Source: a virus. From it: a DNA stretch of 36,358 bases. The translations under genes and the position numbers were made by a program. Below the pieces are notes generated by a model. The model did not search any database. It had not been told where the DNA came from and was given only the letters and a program-made list of their open reading frames with translations. The stretch is from the IMG/VR virus record IMGVR_UViG_3300017770_000054, positions 1 to 36,358 of that record; one strand, given 5' to 3'. Below, in pieces: positions 7,433 through 17,500 of the stretch (position 1 is the first letter of the stretch; every line of letters begins with the position of its first letter).

Positions 7433-8934
7433 ATTTTTTCTAATTCTTTAATTCTTTTTTCTTGATCTTTTATGCACTCTATCAATAATGGTATTATACT
7501 ATTATATTTTACACTTTTAAAGCCATTTTCTTTATCTTTTACGGCTTCTGGCAAAACAAGCTCTACTTCTTGAGCAAGCACACCGTAATCTTTACCAGAA
7601 TATTTTGGCTGCATTTCTTCTTTCCAGTCAAAAGATATTCCATTTATTTGTTTTATTTTATTTATCGGACTATCTATTGTCTGGATGTTTTCCTTAAGTC
7701 TTTGGTCAGAGGCGCTATAGTATGCAACAACATCATTATAACAGAGCAAGTCTCCACTGGCGTCAATTTCTACACTCTTACTTCCTGATGTATAAAAACA
7801 TATACTATCCAAATCTGGACTTTGTTCTGTTGTTATATAAGTATCATTGTCTGCATCGGATATTCCTGTTAATAAGTCTGTGGTTGCGAAATCTCCCGTT
7901 TGACTTGTAGTGACAAACACACCAGTTTCTCCAGTAGTTACAAAATCTCCTGTCAAGCCAGCAGTGACAAACACACCAGTTTCTCCAGTAGTTACAAAGT
8001 CTCCCGTCAAGCCAGTAGTAACGAAGTCTCCCGTTTGGCCCGTAGTGACAAACACACCAGTTTCTCCAGTAGTTACAAAATCTCCTGTCAAGCCAGCAGT
8101 GACAAACACACCAGTTTCTCCAGTAGTTACAAAGTCTCCTGCCTCTATTCCAGTTAATACGGGAGCGCCGCTAATTGTGAGTTCTTGGCTGAAAGCTCCT
8201 ATTTGTCCTGTTGTGGTGCCAAAAATTCCACTAGTTCCTTTAAAATTATATCCACTAATATCGCCTGTGGTGGAGATATCAGTCACAGATTCTACAAACA
8301 TTTCTCCTGTAACATAAAGATTTCCTCCGATAGCTAAATCTCCAGTAACTCTAAAATCATGAAAAAATCCACTGACACCACTCAATTGCTCTTCTGAATA
8401 TATTAAATTAGAGCTTCCATTGAATGATGAACCGCTTTTGTATTGAATTGAAAAGTCGGGCCCACTAACGGTTGCCGTGGAGTTAGAAAATGGAGACCAT
8501 GCGTTATTGACGTAACCTTCAAATTGACCAAGTTCTGTATTGTATCTCATTAAGCCATTTGTTGGAGTTGGTCTTTGGGCGGATGATCCTGCAGGGAATT
8601 TAACTCCATCAGATGTAAAGATTCCTAATCCGTAATTTATCGGAACAGAAATATTTAATGGATTTATGTTAATCCCTGATTTATTTACAGTAGCAGGAGT
8701 AAGTCCATCGCAAATTATTGAGGCGGTATTATCTCCAGTGTGAACGCTAAATTTGGTGTTACCATCTAAATCTTCTATCTCTATATATTTTTTTAATTTA
8801 TTTATAGATATTTTTGAAGTCCGTGCGGCGTTGGAAGTTTCGGTGCCTGATTCAGTTATGACTAAAAAATCAGTTGATTCATTTGTAAAATCATCTGAAA
8901 ATGTAGGTAAACCTCTTATTTTAACATTAGCCAT
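7414..8934 (-). CDS. Tail fibre with 9-residue repeats and S74 self-cleaving chaperone
   Basis: This 506-residue fibre has: an N-terminal attachment module (VKIRGLP, then STDFLVITE); a middle with GLMRYNTELGQFEGYVNNAW, a common phage-fibre segment; ten 9-residue units of TG-D/V-FVTTG type (about residues 265-354), a likely trimeric shaft; and a C-terminal peptidase S74 intramolecular chaperone. In the S74 domain, SDQRLKENI places Ser409 and Lys414 five apart, the known catalytic dyad spacing. YGVLAQEVELVLPEAV, VKYNSIIPLLIECIK and a terminal coiled coil are all canonical. The family trimerises the fibre and then cuts itself off, here between Ala408 and Ser409. The start is 12 bases after a GTGTAAT motif. 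Confidence 0.88.
   Translation of the reverse strand: MANVKIRGLPTFSDDFTNESTDFLVITESGTETSNAARTSKISINKLKKYIEIEDLDGNTKFSVHTGDNTASIICDGLTPATVNKSGININPLNISVPINYGLGIFTSDGVKFPAGSSAQRPTPTNGLMRYNTELGQFEGYVNNAWSPFSNSTATVSGPDFSIQYKSGSSFNGSSNLIYSEEQLSGVSGFFHDFRVTGDLAIGGNLYVTGEMFVESVTDISTTGDISGYNFKGTSGIFGTTTGQIGAFSQELTISGAPVLTGIEAGDFVTTGETGVFVTAGLTGDFVTTGETGVFVTTGQTGDFVTTGLTGDFVTTGETGVFVTAGLTGDFVTTGETGVFVTTSQTGDFATTDLLTGISDADNDTYITTEQSPDLDSICFYTSGSKSVEIDASGDLLCYNDVVAYYSASDQRLKENIQTIDSPINKIKQINGISFDWKEEMQPKYSGKDYGVLAQEVELVLPEAVKDKENGFKSVKYNSIIPLLIECIKDQEKRIKELEKICQSKV
7873..8142 (-). repeat. Ten 27-base coding repeats with 135-base super-repeat
   Basis: Ten in-frame 27-base units encode the 9-residue shaft repeats of the S74 fibre. 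They are organised as two five-unit blocks 135 bases apart: 7907-8004 and 8042-8139 are identical over 98 bases by eye. This indicates a recent block duplication and a likely site of length change. Confidence 0.93.
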
Positions 8935-8945
8935 ATATAGTATAT

Positions 8946-8952
8946 ATTACAC
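8946..8952 (-). promoter_or_regulatory. GTGTAAT motif before S74 fibre gene
   Basis: Reads GTGTAATATATAC on the - strand, with 12 bases between GTGTAA and the ATG at 8934. The GTG and TAA of the motif are also the last codon and stop of the preceding 77-residue gene. No Shine-Dalgarno sequence. Confidence 0.5.
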
Positions 8953-9180
8953 TTTTACAATTGATCCATTTTTATAATAAAGTTTTTCTTTATCATCACT
9001 TTTATTTCGTATAATATTTTCTACATTAATATATTCAGAATCATCTACCACTATAACTTTTATTTCATCTTTATTGTGTGATTTATCTATATATTGTATG
9101 GCATCTAATCTTGGCTTTTTTGATTCAGCTGGAAATGCAAAAATAATTTGATCGTTTTTATTTATAAATAAATGTATCAT
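8947..9180 (-). CDS. Small unrecognised protein between adhesin and fibre
   Basis: This 77-residue, charged protein (start MIHLFINKNDQIIFAFPAES, end EKLYYKNGSIVKV) is not recognised. It looks like one small alpha/beta domain with no signal peptide or membrane segment. The start overlaps the stop of the glycine-rich adhesin in an ATGA arrangement, the same coupling used by the two genes before it, which supports it being a real gene. Position right after an adhesin suggests a fibre-assembly helper, as in other phages where small chaperones follow adhesins, but no sequence similarity supports that. Its stop codon lies within the next gene's GTGTAAT motif. Confidence 0.6.
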   Translation of the reverse strand: MIHLFINKNDQIIFAFPAESKKPRLDAIQYIDKSHNKDEIKVIVVDDSEYINVENIIRNKSDDKEKLYYKNGSIVKV

Positions 9181-10184
9181 CCTATTCTTCCCTTGAGTGT
9201 TGCAGATCCAAAGTTTCCATTGTATAGACTGTTAGAATTAATATTGAATCCATTTTTTCTTAATAAATACCCAGCAGCTCCTCCAGTTCCAGCGTTGCCA
9301 AATCCTACTTTCGCTAAATTCCCTCCAGGCATAGGAGCGTATAAATCTTCTAATAAAAGAGCTCCAGGAGCTCCCCCATCTACCACAGTCCCGTCATTTC
9401 CATTATTATTCCCCTGCCCGCCTTTCCCTCCAAACATGCCAGCGCCTCCACCACCACCACTATAAAGAGAGCCCGAACCTCCTCCCCCACCACCAAAGAT
9501 ACTGCCCCCATTATTTTCAATATGAATATCGTATTGCAAGCTAATTGCATCGCCACCATCTTTGCCATTTATATCTGTATTATAATTTAATGCGTTGCCG
9601 CCATTTCCTCCTGCTCCATAAATTAATCCTTCATTAATAATTTTAATGTAAGAGTTATTTTCCCAGCCAAAGCCCGTTTGTAATGCGGGTAAGGAACTAT
9701 TTTTAGAATATACGATACCTCTATTTATAAAAATAATAGCCTCAGCCTCTGTAGTATATCCTCTAGTTTGAAATAAAATTGATCTTAAATTAACATTAGC
9801 TAATGTAGTCTGATTAATAATATGCACCGCTACAACAGACGTACTTCCTGTTTCGTCGTCACTAACTAAATTATCTCCATCATCTGTCTCTAACCAGCCA
9901 TCATCAGATCTTTCAAGTAATGTAGGATAATCATCTTCCCCGTCTGCAATAAGATAATACCCAGGGTTAGCATCCATGAATTCAAATTCAGAAAATTTAA
10001 AATCTGGACTCAATGTAAATGCGCTTAACGTTTCACCAGCATCACCTATTCTCGGGAAAGATGAATTAAAGGCAAAATTAGAAACATCTCTTGTTGATAT
10101 GGAGCTTGTTAAGGGTACCCCTCCAGCCTCTCCCCTTATTCTCGCTAAAGAAATTGGCGAAGATTTAGAATTTATTCTGGTCAT
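9177..10184 (-). CDS. Glycine-rich adhesin, probable receptor-binding protein
   Basis: This 335-residue protein begins with a short conserved-looking segment (SPISLARIRGEAGG) seen at the start of many phage tip proteins. It continues with an acidic stretch (SDDGWLETDDGDNLVSDDE, about 93-111). From about residue 150 it has repeats of the type INRGIVY, INEGLIYGAGGNGG and NNGGSIFGGGGGG. Glycine runs fill about 190-270. This is the pattern of adhesins such as the gp38 of phage S16, whose glycine motifs pack as polyglycine II helices and display variable receptor-binding loops (established for that family). The start overlaps the stop of the upstream gene (ATGA), as does its stop with the next start. 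It probably caps a fibre made by a neighbouring gene. Confidence 0.72.
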   Translation of the reverse strand: MTRINSKSSPISLARIRGEAGGVPLTSSISTRDVSNFAFNSSFPRIGDAGETLSAFTLSPDFKFSEFEFMDANPGYYLIADGEDDYPTLLERSDDGWLETDDGDNLVSDDETGSTSVVAVHIINQTTLANVNLRSILFQTRGYTTEAEAIIFINRGIVYSKNSSLPALQTGFGWENNSYIKIINEGLIYGAGGNGGNALNYNTDINGKDGGDAISLQYDIHIENNGGSIFGGGGGGSGSLYSGGGGGAGMFGGKGGQGNNNGNDGTVVDGGAPGALLLEDLYAPMPGGNLAKVGFGNAGTGGAAGYLLRKNGFNINSNSLYNGNFGSATLKGRIG

Positions 10185-10771
10185 AATAATTGAGCATAAG
10201 AGCCATAATTTGAAGGATTTGCTACTGTTCCATTATTCACCAAAATAATTTCTGAGTCTGTGGGCCAACTCGATTCTTGTAGATATAAATTTTCAATGTT
10301 GCCATTATTTGTAAACTCGTAAAAAACTCTTGTGTACGGGAATCCAAAATTTCTACAAAATTCAGCAAATAAATAAACTTCACCGCCGCTGGAGCTTTCT
10401 GATTTATGCTTTACAATAGTTTCGTCCCCTACTTTATCGTCAGTTCTTAACGCTCTGCCATCGTCATCTGTGATTAAAAAAGCTCCTGTATCTTTTATTC
10501 TGCTAGAATGGGCTTGCGATCCGTCTTCAAGTTCAGAAATTAAAAAATTATTATCATCATATCCGTCAAAGCTATAGAATTCCGAAAATTTAATCTTTGG
10601 AGTTTGGCCATACTCATCTACAAAATTAGGAGCATTAACATCTCCGACTTTATATTGATCCGCTAATTTTTTTCGTATAAATTTGTCTTGTTCAGATAGT
10701 TGCCCAAGCCCATAAGAACTTTCGCCTATAATTTCGCTGAAAGAAATTGGACCTGAAGGCGGAAGTGTCAT
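10181..10771 (-). CDS. Tip protein related to the glycine-rich adhesin
   Basis: This 196-residue protein starts with LPPSGPISFSEIIGE, a short motif typical of phage fibre and adhesin N-termini. It shares features with the adhesin downstream: a K-I/F-K-FSEF motif followed by a hydrophobic stretch, then an acidic hairpin-like run (LITDDDGRALRTDD against LETDDGDNLVSDD). Its C-terminus has NNG-type turns (FTNNGNIENLYL, VNNGTVANPSNYG) like the adhesin's repeats but no glycine-rich domain. It overlaps both neighbours by ATGA junctions, so S74 fibre, this protein, adhesin and the 77-residue protein form a translationally coupled set. It may be a shortened paralogue that links fibre and adhesin. Confidence 0.6.
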   Translation of the reverse strand: MTLPPSGPISFSEIIGESSYGLGQLSEQDKFIRKKLADQYKVGDVNAPNFVDEYGQTPKIKFSEFYSFDGYDDNNFLISELEDGSQAHSSRIKDTGAFLITDDDGRALRTDDKVGDETIVKHKSESSSGGEVYLFAEFCRNFGFPYTRVFYEFTNNGNIENLYLQESSWPTDSEIILVNNGTVANPSNYGSYAQLL

Positions 10772-11550
10772 TTTATTTGCTTGCTTAAACTGTCAATTTG
10801 TTTTTGTTGGTCTTTTATAGCTTCAATTAAAAGACCAATAATATTTTGGTACGCTACAGCTTTCTTGCCTTCAGGCAAATCTTTTACTACCTCAGGGATT
10901 ACCTCTTCCACTTCTTGAGCAATTAAACCCATATGAACCTTTTCTTTATCTTCAGAATCATTCCTTGTATAGAGTCGCCCGTTTAATCTTTTAACTTTTT
11001 GAATAGCGTGAGGAATTGGCCGAATATTGTCTTTAACAGAAACGTCGGAAAACGCAACAATATCATTAGACGCATAAATAGATGTGCTTTGTACTGTATT
11101 ATGGACCTCAAGAGCTGCTAGAGTATTGTTTCCGATAGATACAGATTCGATATCTGTTCCCCCGTTTTGGCCTATAGAAACGTGATTATTAAAGCCGACA
11201 TTTTCATCAAAAACTTTTGCGGCTGTAATATCTTGAGCGTCTGCCACGGTTACGAAATTGCCTCCTAGATTATTTAATGCCTGCGTGTTACTATTGACAT
11301 CTGAAATAATTGAAGACAAAATATCTCCAGTTCCTCCAACTGTAATATCGTTTGTTGTAGTGAGATCTGCTGAGACGACATCTGCGACATCTATTGTAGA
11401 TAAGCTATCTGAGAATAATGCACCCTCTAAATTTGACTTAGTTATTTTTTTAGTTTGACTTGCGTCTATGTCAACAACTACCAAAAGATCGTTGGTCGCT
11501 ACATCTAAGCCGTTTAACGGAGGTAAATCTGAAATTTTACTTTCTGCCAT
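10768..11550 (-). CDS. Short tail fibre with S74 self-cleaving chaperone
   Basis: This 260-residue fibre has an N-terminal attachment module (ESKISDLPPLNGL, then DLLVVVDIDASQTKKITKSNL), a short shaft with NGG/NNT turns (about 95-160), and a C-terminal peptidase S74 domain. Ser168 in FSDVSVKDNI and Lys173 keep the catalytic spacing of five. The usual Arg at Ser+3 is Ser here. Other hallmarks are present: VKRLNGRLYTRN, HMGLIAQEVEEVIPEVV, VAYQNIIGLLIEAIKDQ and a terminal coiled coil. Cleavage between Phe167 and Ser168 would leave a mature fibre of about 167 residues. The gene has its own GTGTAAT motif 8 bases before the ATG and no Shine-Dalgarno sequence. Confidence 0.85.
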   Translation of the reverse strand: MAESKISDLPPLNGLDVATNDLLVVVDIDASQTKKITKSNLEGALFSDSLSTIDVADVVSADLTTTNDITVGGTGDILSSIISDVNSNTQALNNLGGNFVTVADAQDITAAKVFDENVGFNNHVSIGQNGGTDIESVSIGNNTLAALEVHNTVQSTSIYASNDIVAFSDVSVKDNIRPIPHAIQKVKRLNGRLYTRNDSEDKEKVHMGLIAQEVEEVIPEVVKDLPEGKKAVAYQNIIGLLIEAIKDQQKQIDSLSKQIK

Positions 11551-11557
11551 ATATTAT

Positions 11558-11564
11558 ATTACAC
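11558..11564 (-). promoter_or_regulatory. GTGTAAT motif before short S74 fibre gene
   Basis: Reads GTGTAATATAATAT then ATG on the - strand. GTGTAA ends 8 bases before the ATG at 11550. The whole gap between genes is 16 bases, so there is room for little else. Confidence 0.58.
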
Positions 11565-11566
11565 GT

Positions 11567-14500
11567 TTAATCATTTTGTTCTAGCAAAATAATAGATTCA
11601 TCTTCTTGTAAAATAGGGAATTCTGTTTCTTTTAATAAACTTTTTGCAGTCTCAATTTTGTACGGATCAGATTCACAAGAATCTCCTGTTTCATTTGTTG
11701 CAATAGCGACAACATAATATTCAAATCCTGGGGCTAAATTACTAATTGAAATAGATGTTGATGTGAAAGTTTCCTCTCTAACTAAATTAGTTAAACTAAT
11801 GCTGTTATAAATTTTCACATTATATTCATTTACCGAAGTTGCGTTGCTAGTCTTACTTTGAGAAAAAACAGGTATGATATTTATACTAGCTCCTGTTGTT
11901 CCACCTATATTTAATACGCTAAATCCAGGGGTGAACGGTTTGGTGAGTACTGTTTGTATATTCGAATCAAGAGAGGTGCCTTCATCATTAAAAGCCCTTA
12001 CTCTATAGTAGTAGAGGGTGCCCGTTTTTAAATTTTTGACATCCAAAGAGTTTGATGAAGCTCCTGTAATTTCAAAATTTTCCAAATATACTTCTTGATT
12101 TTGATTGTTATTGGCTGTGACGAAACTATCGAAAGTTGATTCTTCGCTTAAATCTAAAAAGTAACCCAAGGCTCCTAATTGTGTGTTCCAGTTTATAGTG
12201 AAAGATGCTGCTGTGCTTGAGAATGTATTACCTGTCTCAGTGCAATCAATGATGTTATTTGACGCTGCTGTTGTAACTGGAGGGCCAGCTGTTAATGTCG
12301 TAGTTTGAGAACTTGATTGACCGCATGTCTCTCCATCTGTATTGTATGCTTCTACTTTAAAGTAATAAACATTTCCAGTTAGTCCTGAAACGGTCACCCG
12401 ATTTGTAAAAACTTCGATACCATTATATGAGGATAGGATTGTTGAGAAGTCTGAGTATTCTGACAAATAGAATTTAAAGTAACTGGCTCCTTCGGGGTAA
12501 GACCAATTCGCTGTAAAGCCATCACTACGGATATCAGAAGATATTCTTGTTGTGGGTATTTCTGTTTGAGTATTAACTGAAATTTCTGAAGGCGATCCTT
12601 CTCCGCAATCATTGTATCCTATTATTTTAATATAATACTCTCTACCTTTTGATAGGTTGCATACTTCATGAGTATTATCTCCTGAACTGATGTTTTTGAA
12701 ATTATAGTCAGTTATTGTATTAGAATATTCTGAATCCAAAGCTATATATAATTTATAACCATTTACTCCTGAGCTAGTGCCCCATGCTAAGTCTATGCAA
12801 TCATCGCACCCCACTTCTGTAACTCTTAGATTTGAAACTTGATTTGGTAAAGTTGTTATATTGTCTACTGTTGAATAAGCGCCCTCTGAATCTTTATTTT
12901 TTGGCTTAATTCTAAAGTAGTACTGAGTGCCTCCTGATAGATTTGAAAATATTACTGAATTTGCAGTTGTTGAGTGCGAAGTATCAAACCCTTCGACAAA
13001 AGATGAAAAGGAAGAGGACGTAGATAAGTTTACTTCGTAAGAAGTGGCGTTCTCTGCTTGGCTCCAGGATAAAGTAAACCCAAAATCGCTGCCACTATAA
13101 TTACAATCAGAGGTTTGAATATTTGAAACTGAAGAGGGGGCGGCAGAACTAGTAGTTACTGAGATTGCAGTTGATTTCAAACCTTCTCCGCAAGATTGAT
13201 TGGATGCTGAAACTCTAACATAATAAGTAGAGTCTTGAGAAATTCCTGTGTTAAAAGTTGCGCTAGTTGAGCCAGTAGTCTTTGAATCGATAATAGAACT
13301 AAAGTTGGGGTTAGAGGATATTTCAACAATGTATTCGTTTGCAGAAGTAGAACTGCCCCAAGAAGTCGATATAGAAGAATCTGTTGAGGATGTAATAGAT
13401 AAATTTTGCGGGCTAGCAGGTTTAGTTGTTACAGAAAGCTTCGTAGATTCTGAAGAAAGACCATATTCATTTCCAGCTTGCACTGAAACTTGATATTGGA
13501 ATCCTTCTGATAAATTATTAAATTTTGTCGAGTTTTGGTATACATTTAAGAAAGTTGACAAAACTTCTCCTTTATAAAGATTAACTCGATAATAGTCAGC
13601 ATCTGAAACATTAGCCCAATTTACCTCAAAACCTCCTGAGAAACAATTAACTTTTGAAAGTCCAGAAACAGAAGCTGCTAAAGATGCTGTAGTAAAATTT
13701 TGCTCATCAGAAGCTTGACTGGCCCCACACCCATTATTCTCCGCTTTTATATAAATAAAATATTTTTGACTAGAGTCTAGCCCGCTTATAGTTTGAGACA
13801 GTTCTGTTGTAACAATTTCTGTATAAGAGGCTGCTCCTTCTTTTTTGTAATAAATAATATATTTATTTGCGGATTGAATTAAGTTCCAAGAAAGAGAAAC
13901 AGAATCGAATGTTATTGATCTAATGTTTAAATTAGGCGATGCTGGGAAAGTTAAGAAGTTATTAGGTGCAGAAAAAGCAGAATACCCATAGTTATTTTTT
14001 GACCTGACTTTATAAAAATATCTCTTGCCTGGATCTAAATTTGTTAAAACTTGACTTGTGGATGAGGTTAAAAATCCTTGATTGTAGCCTTGTTCGAATG
14101 ACGAAAAATTTTGATCTTCTGATAGGACTAGATTGTATTCAGTTGCGTTTGAAGCTGCCGCCCATGACAATGTTATTCCAAAATATGTGCAAGATCCAGA
14201 AGATAAGCTTGATGGAATAGATGGCATGGACTCCGTTAAAACATTAACAGTGGAAGAATTTTGACTTAAGCCGCACCCTAAGTTTCTAGACCTAGAGCGA
14301 ATATAATATCTCGTATTAGGGGATAGACCTATAATATTTAAAGACGAATCACTTGTTTTGTAAGATTGGAAATCAGTAATGAAATTAGAAAAATTAGATG
14401 TGGTTGAAATATCAATTTCATAAGAGATCACTGACTCTGGTTCAGATAAAGCAAGATCAAAACTTGTTGCGGTTACGTTTGATGTCGTGACTGAAGGGGC

Positions 14501-17500
14501 GGCGGGAAATGTTAAAATTGAACCTGGGTCTGAATATTCAGTAGATCCGTACTGGTTGTAGGCTTTTATTCTATAGTAATATTTTGTTCCTGGATCTAAA
14601 TTACTAATAGTAATTGAAGTCGAAGAAGTGCGAAAACTGTTGTTATAGGAACCTACGAAAGAAGTAAAGTTAATGTCTTCAGACAAGTTAAATTCATATT
14701 CTGTAGAGCTCGCATCTGCTATCCATGATGCAGTGAATCCATAGTAAGAGCAATTTGATGGCGGATTTAATCCTTTGAGCGAAGATTTTGAAGGAGTAAT
14801 TTGAGAAACAATTCCACTATATGGACTTTTGCCACAATCACCGTTAGATGATCTAACTCTAAAATAATACTCTGTTTTCTCTTGTAAGTTGCTTAATGAA
14901 ATATTAGTTGTTGATAATTCAATTCCTGCGTAATTACTGATCAGGGGACTCATCGTCTCTGATTTTGACAGATCAAATATATATTTAATTCCACTACCTG
15001 CGGACGCCCAAGACACGTTAAATGAGTTAGGAGTTACTGCAGAAGTAGATAGACTAGTTGGCGTTGGAGGAGCTGTGCAGTCAGTTCCTGTTTCTGAGTT
15101 TTGAGATGCACCACAATCGTTAACAGCTCTAATTCTATATACGTAGTTTTGTCCAGCTGTTAGTCCTGTCACTTTTAAGTAATTTTCTTCAACTAATTTC
15201 GAATTATAACTTGTTAAGTTAGGGTTAAAGTTGTTTGATTCAAGTGACACATCAACCTCATAACTTTCTGCGCCGTCAACGTCATTCCATTTTAAAAGTA
15301 TCGAATCTTGTTCGGTGGAGGGAGAGTCTATAATTAGCGGCGCAGGAGGTATTGTAACTTTGAATTTATCAAAAGAATAATCGCCTTCGCCTGTAGAATT
15401 GATTGCTCTAACTCTATACCAGTATTTTTTTCCAGCCAGCAAATTTGTTATATCATAACTATTGACTGAAGAATTTTTTGTCAAGCTGTATACTGGGAAA
15501 CCATTTGCATCAACTGCGTTAGTATACTGTATTTGATAATCGGAGGCTCCAGTAATATTAGGCCATGATAGAGTAAAACCATAAAAGTCGCATTGAGAGG
15601 CTGATATATTTGTTACTTGTTCTGGTATTAAAGTTATTGTTTCTGGAGAGGTTCCTGATGTTTCTCCACAATCATTTTCCACATGAAGAACCACTGAGTA
15701 TGTGCCGCCTTTCTCCAAGCCATTAACCTCCATTGATGTATAAGGAGTTTTTTTGCGATTATATCTACTTAATGCTGTTGAAGATCCTTGGCGGTATACT
15801 GAAACCATATACCCTTCATTTAGTTTAGACGCAGACCAAGTTAACATAAACTCAGTTTCTAGAACATTTCTAAAATTTATGTTTGTGGGTTTAGGCGCTC
15901 TACTTTTATTTACAAAAACTTGAGAATTAGAACTTATTCCAGAGTTGTTGACTGCTCTCACTCTTGAGTAAAAAATTGTGCCAGCGTCAAGCTCTTGTAT
16001 TAAATAATTATTTGTATTAACGAGGTAAGAATCTAAGACAAGGTTATTAAAATTTGGATCGTCAGACAAATCTAAAAGATAATGGTTGACCCCTTTTGAA
16101 GAGGTCCAGTTCAGCCTAAATCCAAAACTAGGAGAGTCTTGACAGTCAGAAAAGCTAGTAATTTCTGGATCAGCAGGAATCGTGATAGTCTCAACAACAT
16201 TAGACCATTGCGAATATTCTCCATATTCGTTTTTAGATCTTACTCTATAATAATAAACAGTGCCTGGTTCAAGGGCGCATAACTCATATGAATATGTAAT
16301 TTGTAAGTTGCCGTTTCCTTGAAAGCGCATTTTATCTAACACTTTATTGTTGTTATTGAAATAAGGATCTTCTTTAGAAACATCAAGTTCATATTCATGG
16401 TCTATAACAAAGCCTTTCCAATTTAAGGTAAAGCAAGATTGAGTATGGCTTGTAGCTAATTTAGCTTGAGGTCTATATGCCTGAATAGTTGGCTCTCGAC
16501 ATTCTCTTTCAGGCTCAGGGCCAATTTCTACATCGTCCAGTTCTGCCGAAAGACTTCCAGAAATTACTGATTCATCAAGAAAATTATAATAGCCTTGATA
16601 CGATAAAGAAATTTCTAACTGCTCATCTGCTGACGCGCTTATATTTTCGGATATAAGTCGTGCATTAGGAATATTATAAGAACCGATAGCTGATGTATTG
16701 TCAGAATTTTTAACTAAAATAAAAAGATCTTTTTTATGTGGGCTAGTTTCTTGTATTAAATAATCAAAAATATTTTTAGCTTCATAGTCATCAACATGTA
16801 TCACTATTTCAGCATTAATTTCATATGGAGGAATAGTTTGTACTTCAACAGGCCTATCTCTTCCTACAACATAAATAGGCTCTCTTGGCGTAGAAAGCGA
16901 ATAAGAAAATCTTTGAACACGGTTTGTTTCTGTGCCGAATCCTGATATATGTATTGAACCCTGGTCGGGAATTTGAATAATTTCATTTTCTTCTTCAGGG
17001 TATAAAATTGGAGTAGCTGACCTAGGGTGGTCTCCAGAGAGATTTTTCCATCCGTAATCAAGCCATTCTATAGCGTCTAGCTTCATCTTGTCTTGATCCC
17101 TGACTACACCAGTAGTTAGTATTCCAGTTTCAACGTATTGTTTAACTATGCCTGTTTCGGTATGATGTAAAGTTGTGTTATAATTTTTAACTTTATTCTT
17201 TTCTAATGTGCGAGATCTTCCTCCTATATTGCCATAAACAGCAATGTCGGCAGAAACTGAAGGTATAGCTCCTACGGCACAAGAAACAGAGTACTCTTGT
17301 AAGTAACCACTAACAAAATCAAAGCTAGTTCCGTTATAATAAATTCCACCATTGAACCCTATTTCACCAGTATAATTTAGAAGCGGATCTCTTGTGATTA
17401 AACTTCTTTCTATAGAAAAATTACCTTGCAGAGGTTCAGTGACTAAACTATCAAAATATCCGTGACCTAAAACATTGAGAGGTTCTTCGTTTATTTGGTA

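Noticed and set aside
7873-8142. CRISPR array
   Set aside because: The repeats are 27 bases back to back with no spacers and code in frame for a fibre shaft.
7910-8317. Plus-strand open frames over the fibre repeats
   Set aside because: They are produced by the 27-base repeats of the - strand fibre gene and show the same periodicity. The - strand frame has full domain structure.
8932-8952. phiKZ-type TATATTAC promoter
   Set aside because: TATATTAC can be read on the + strand at several sites, but the genes there run on the - strand and + strand genes have GTGTAA on their own coding strand. The orientation does not fit.
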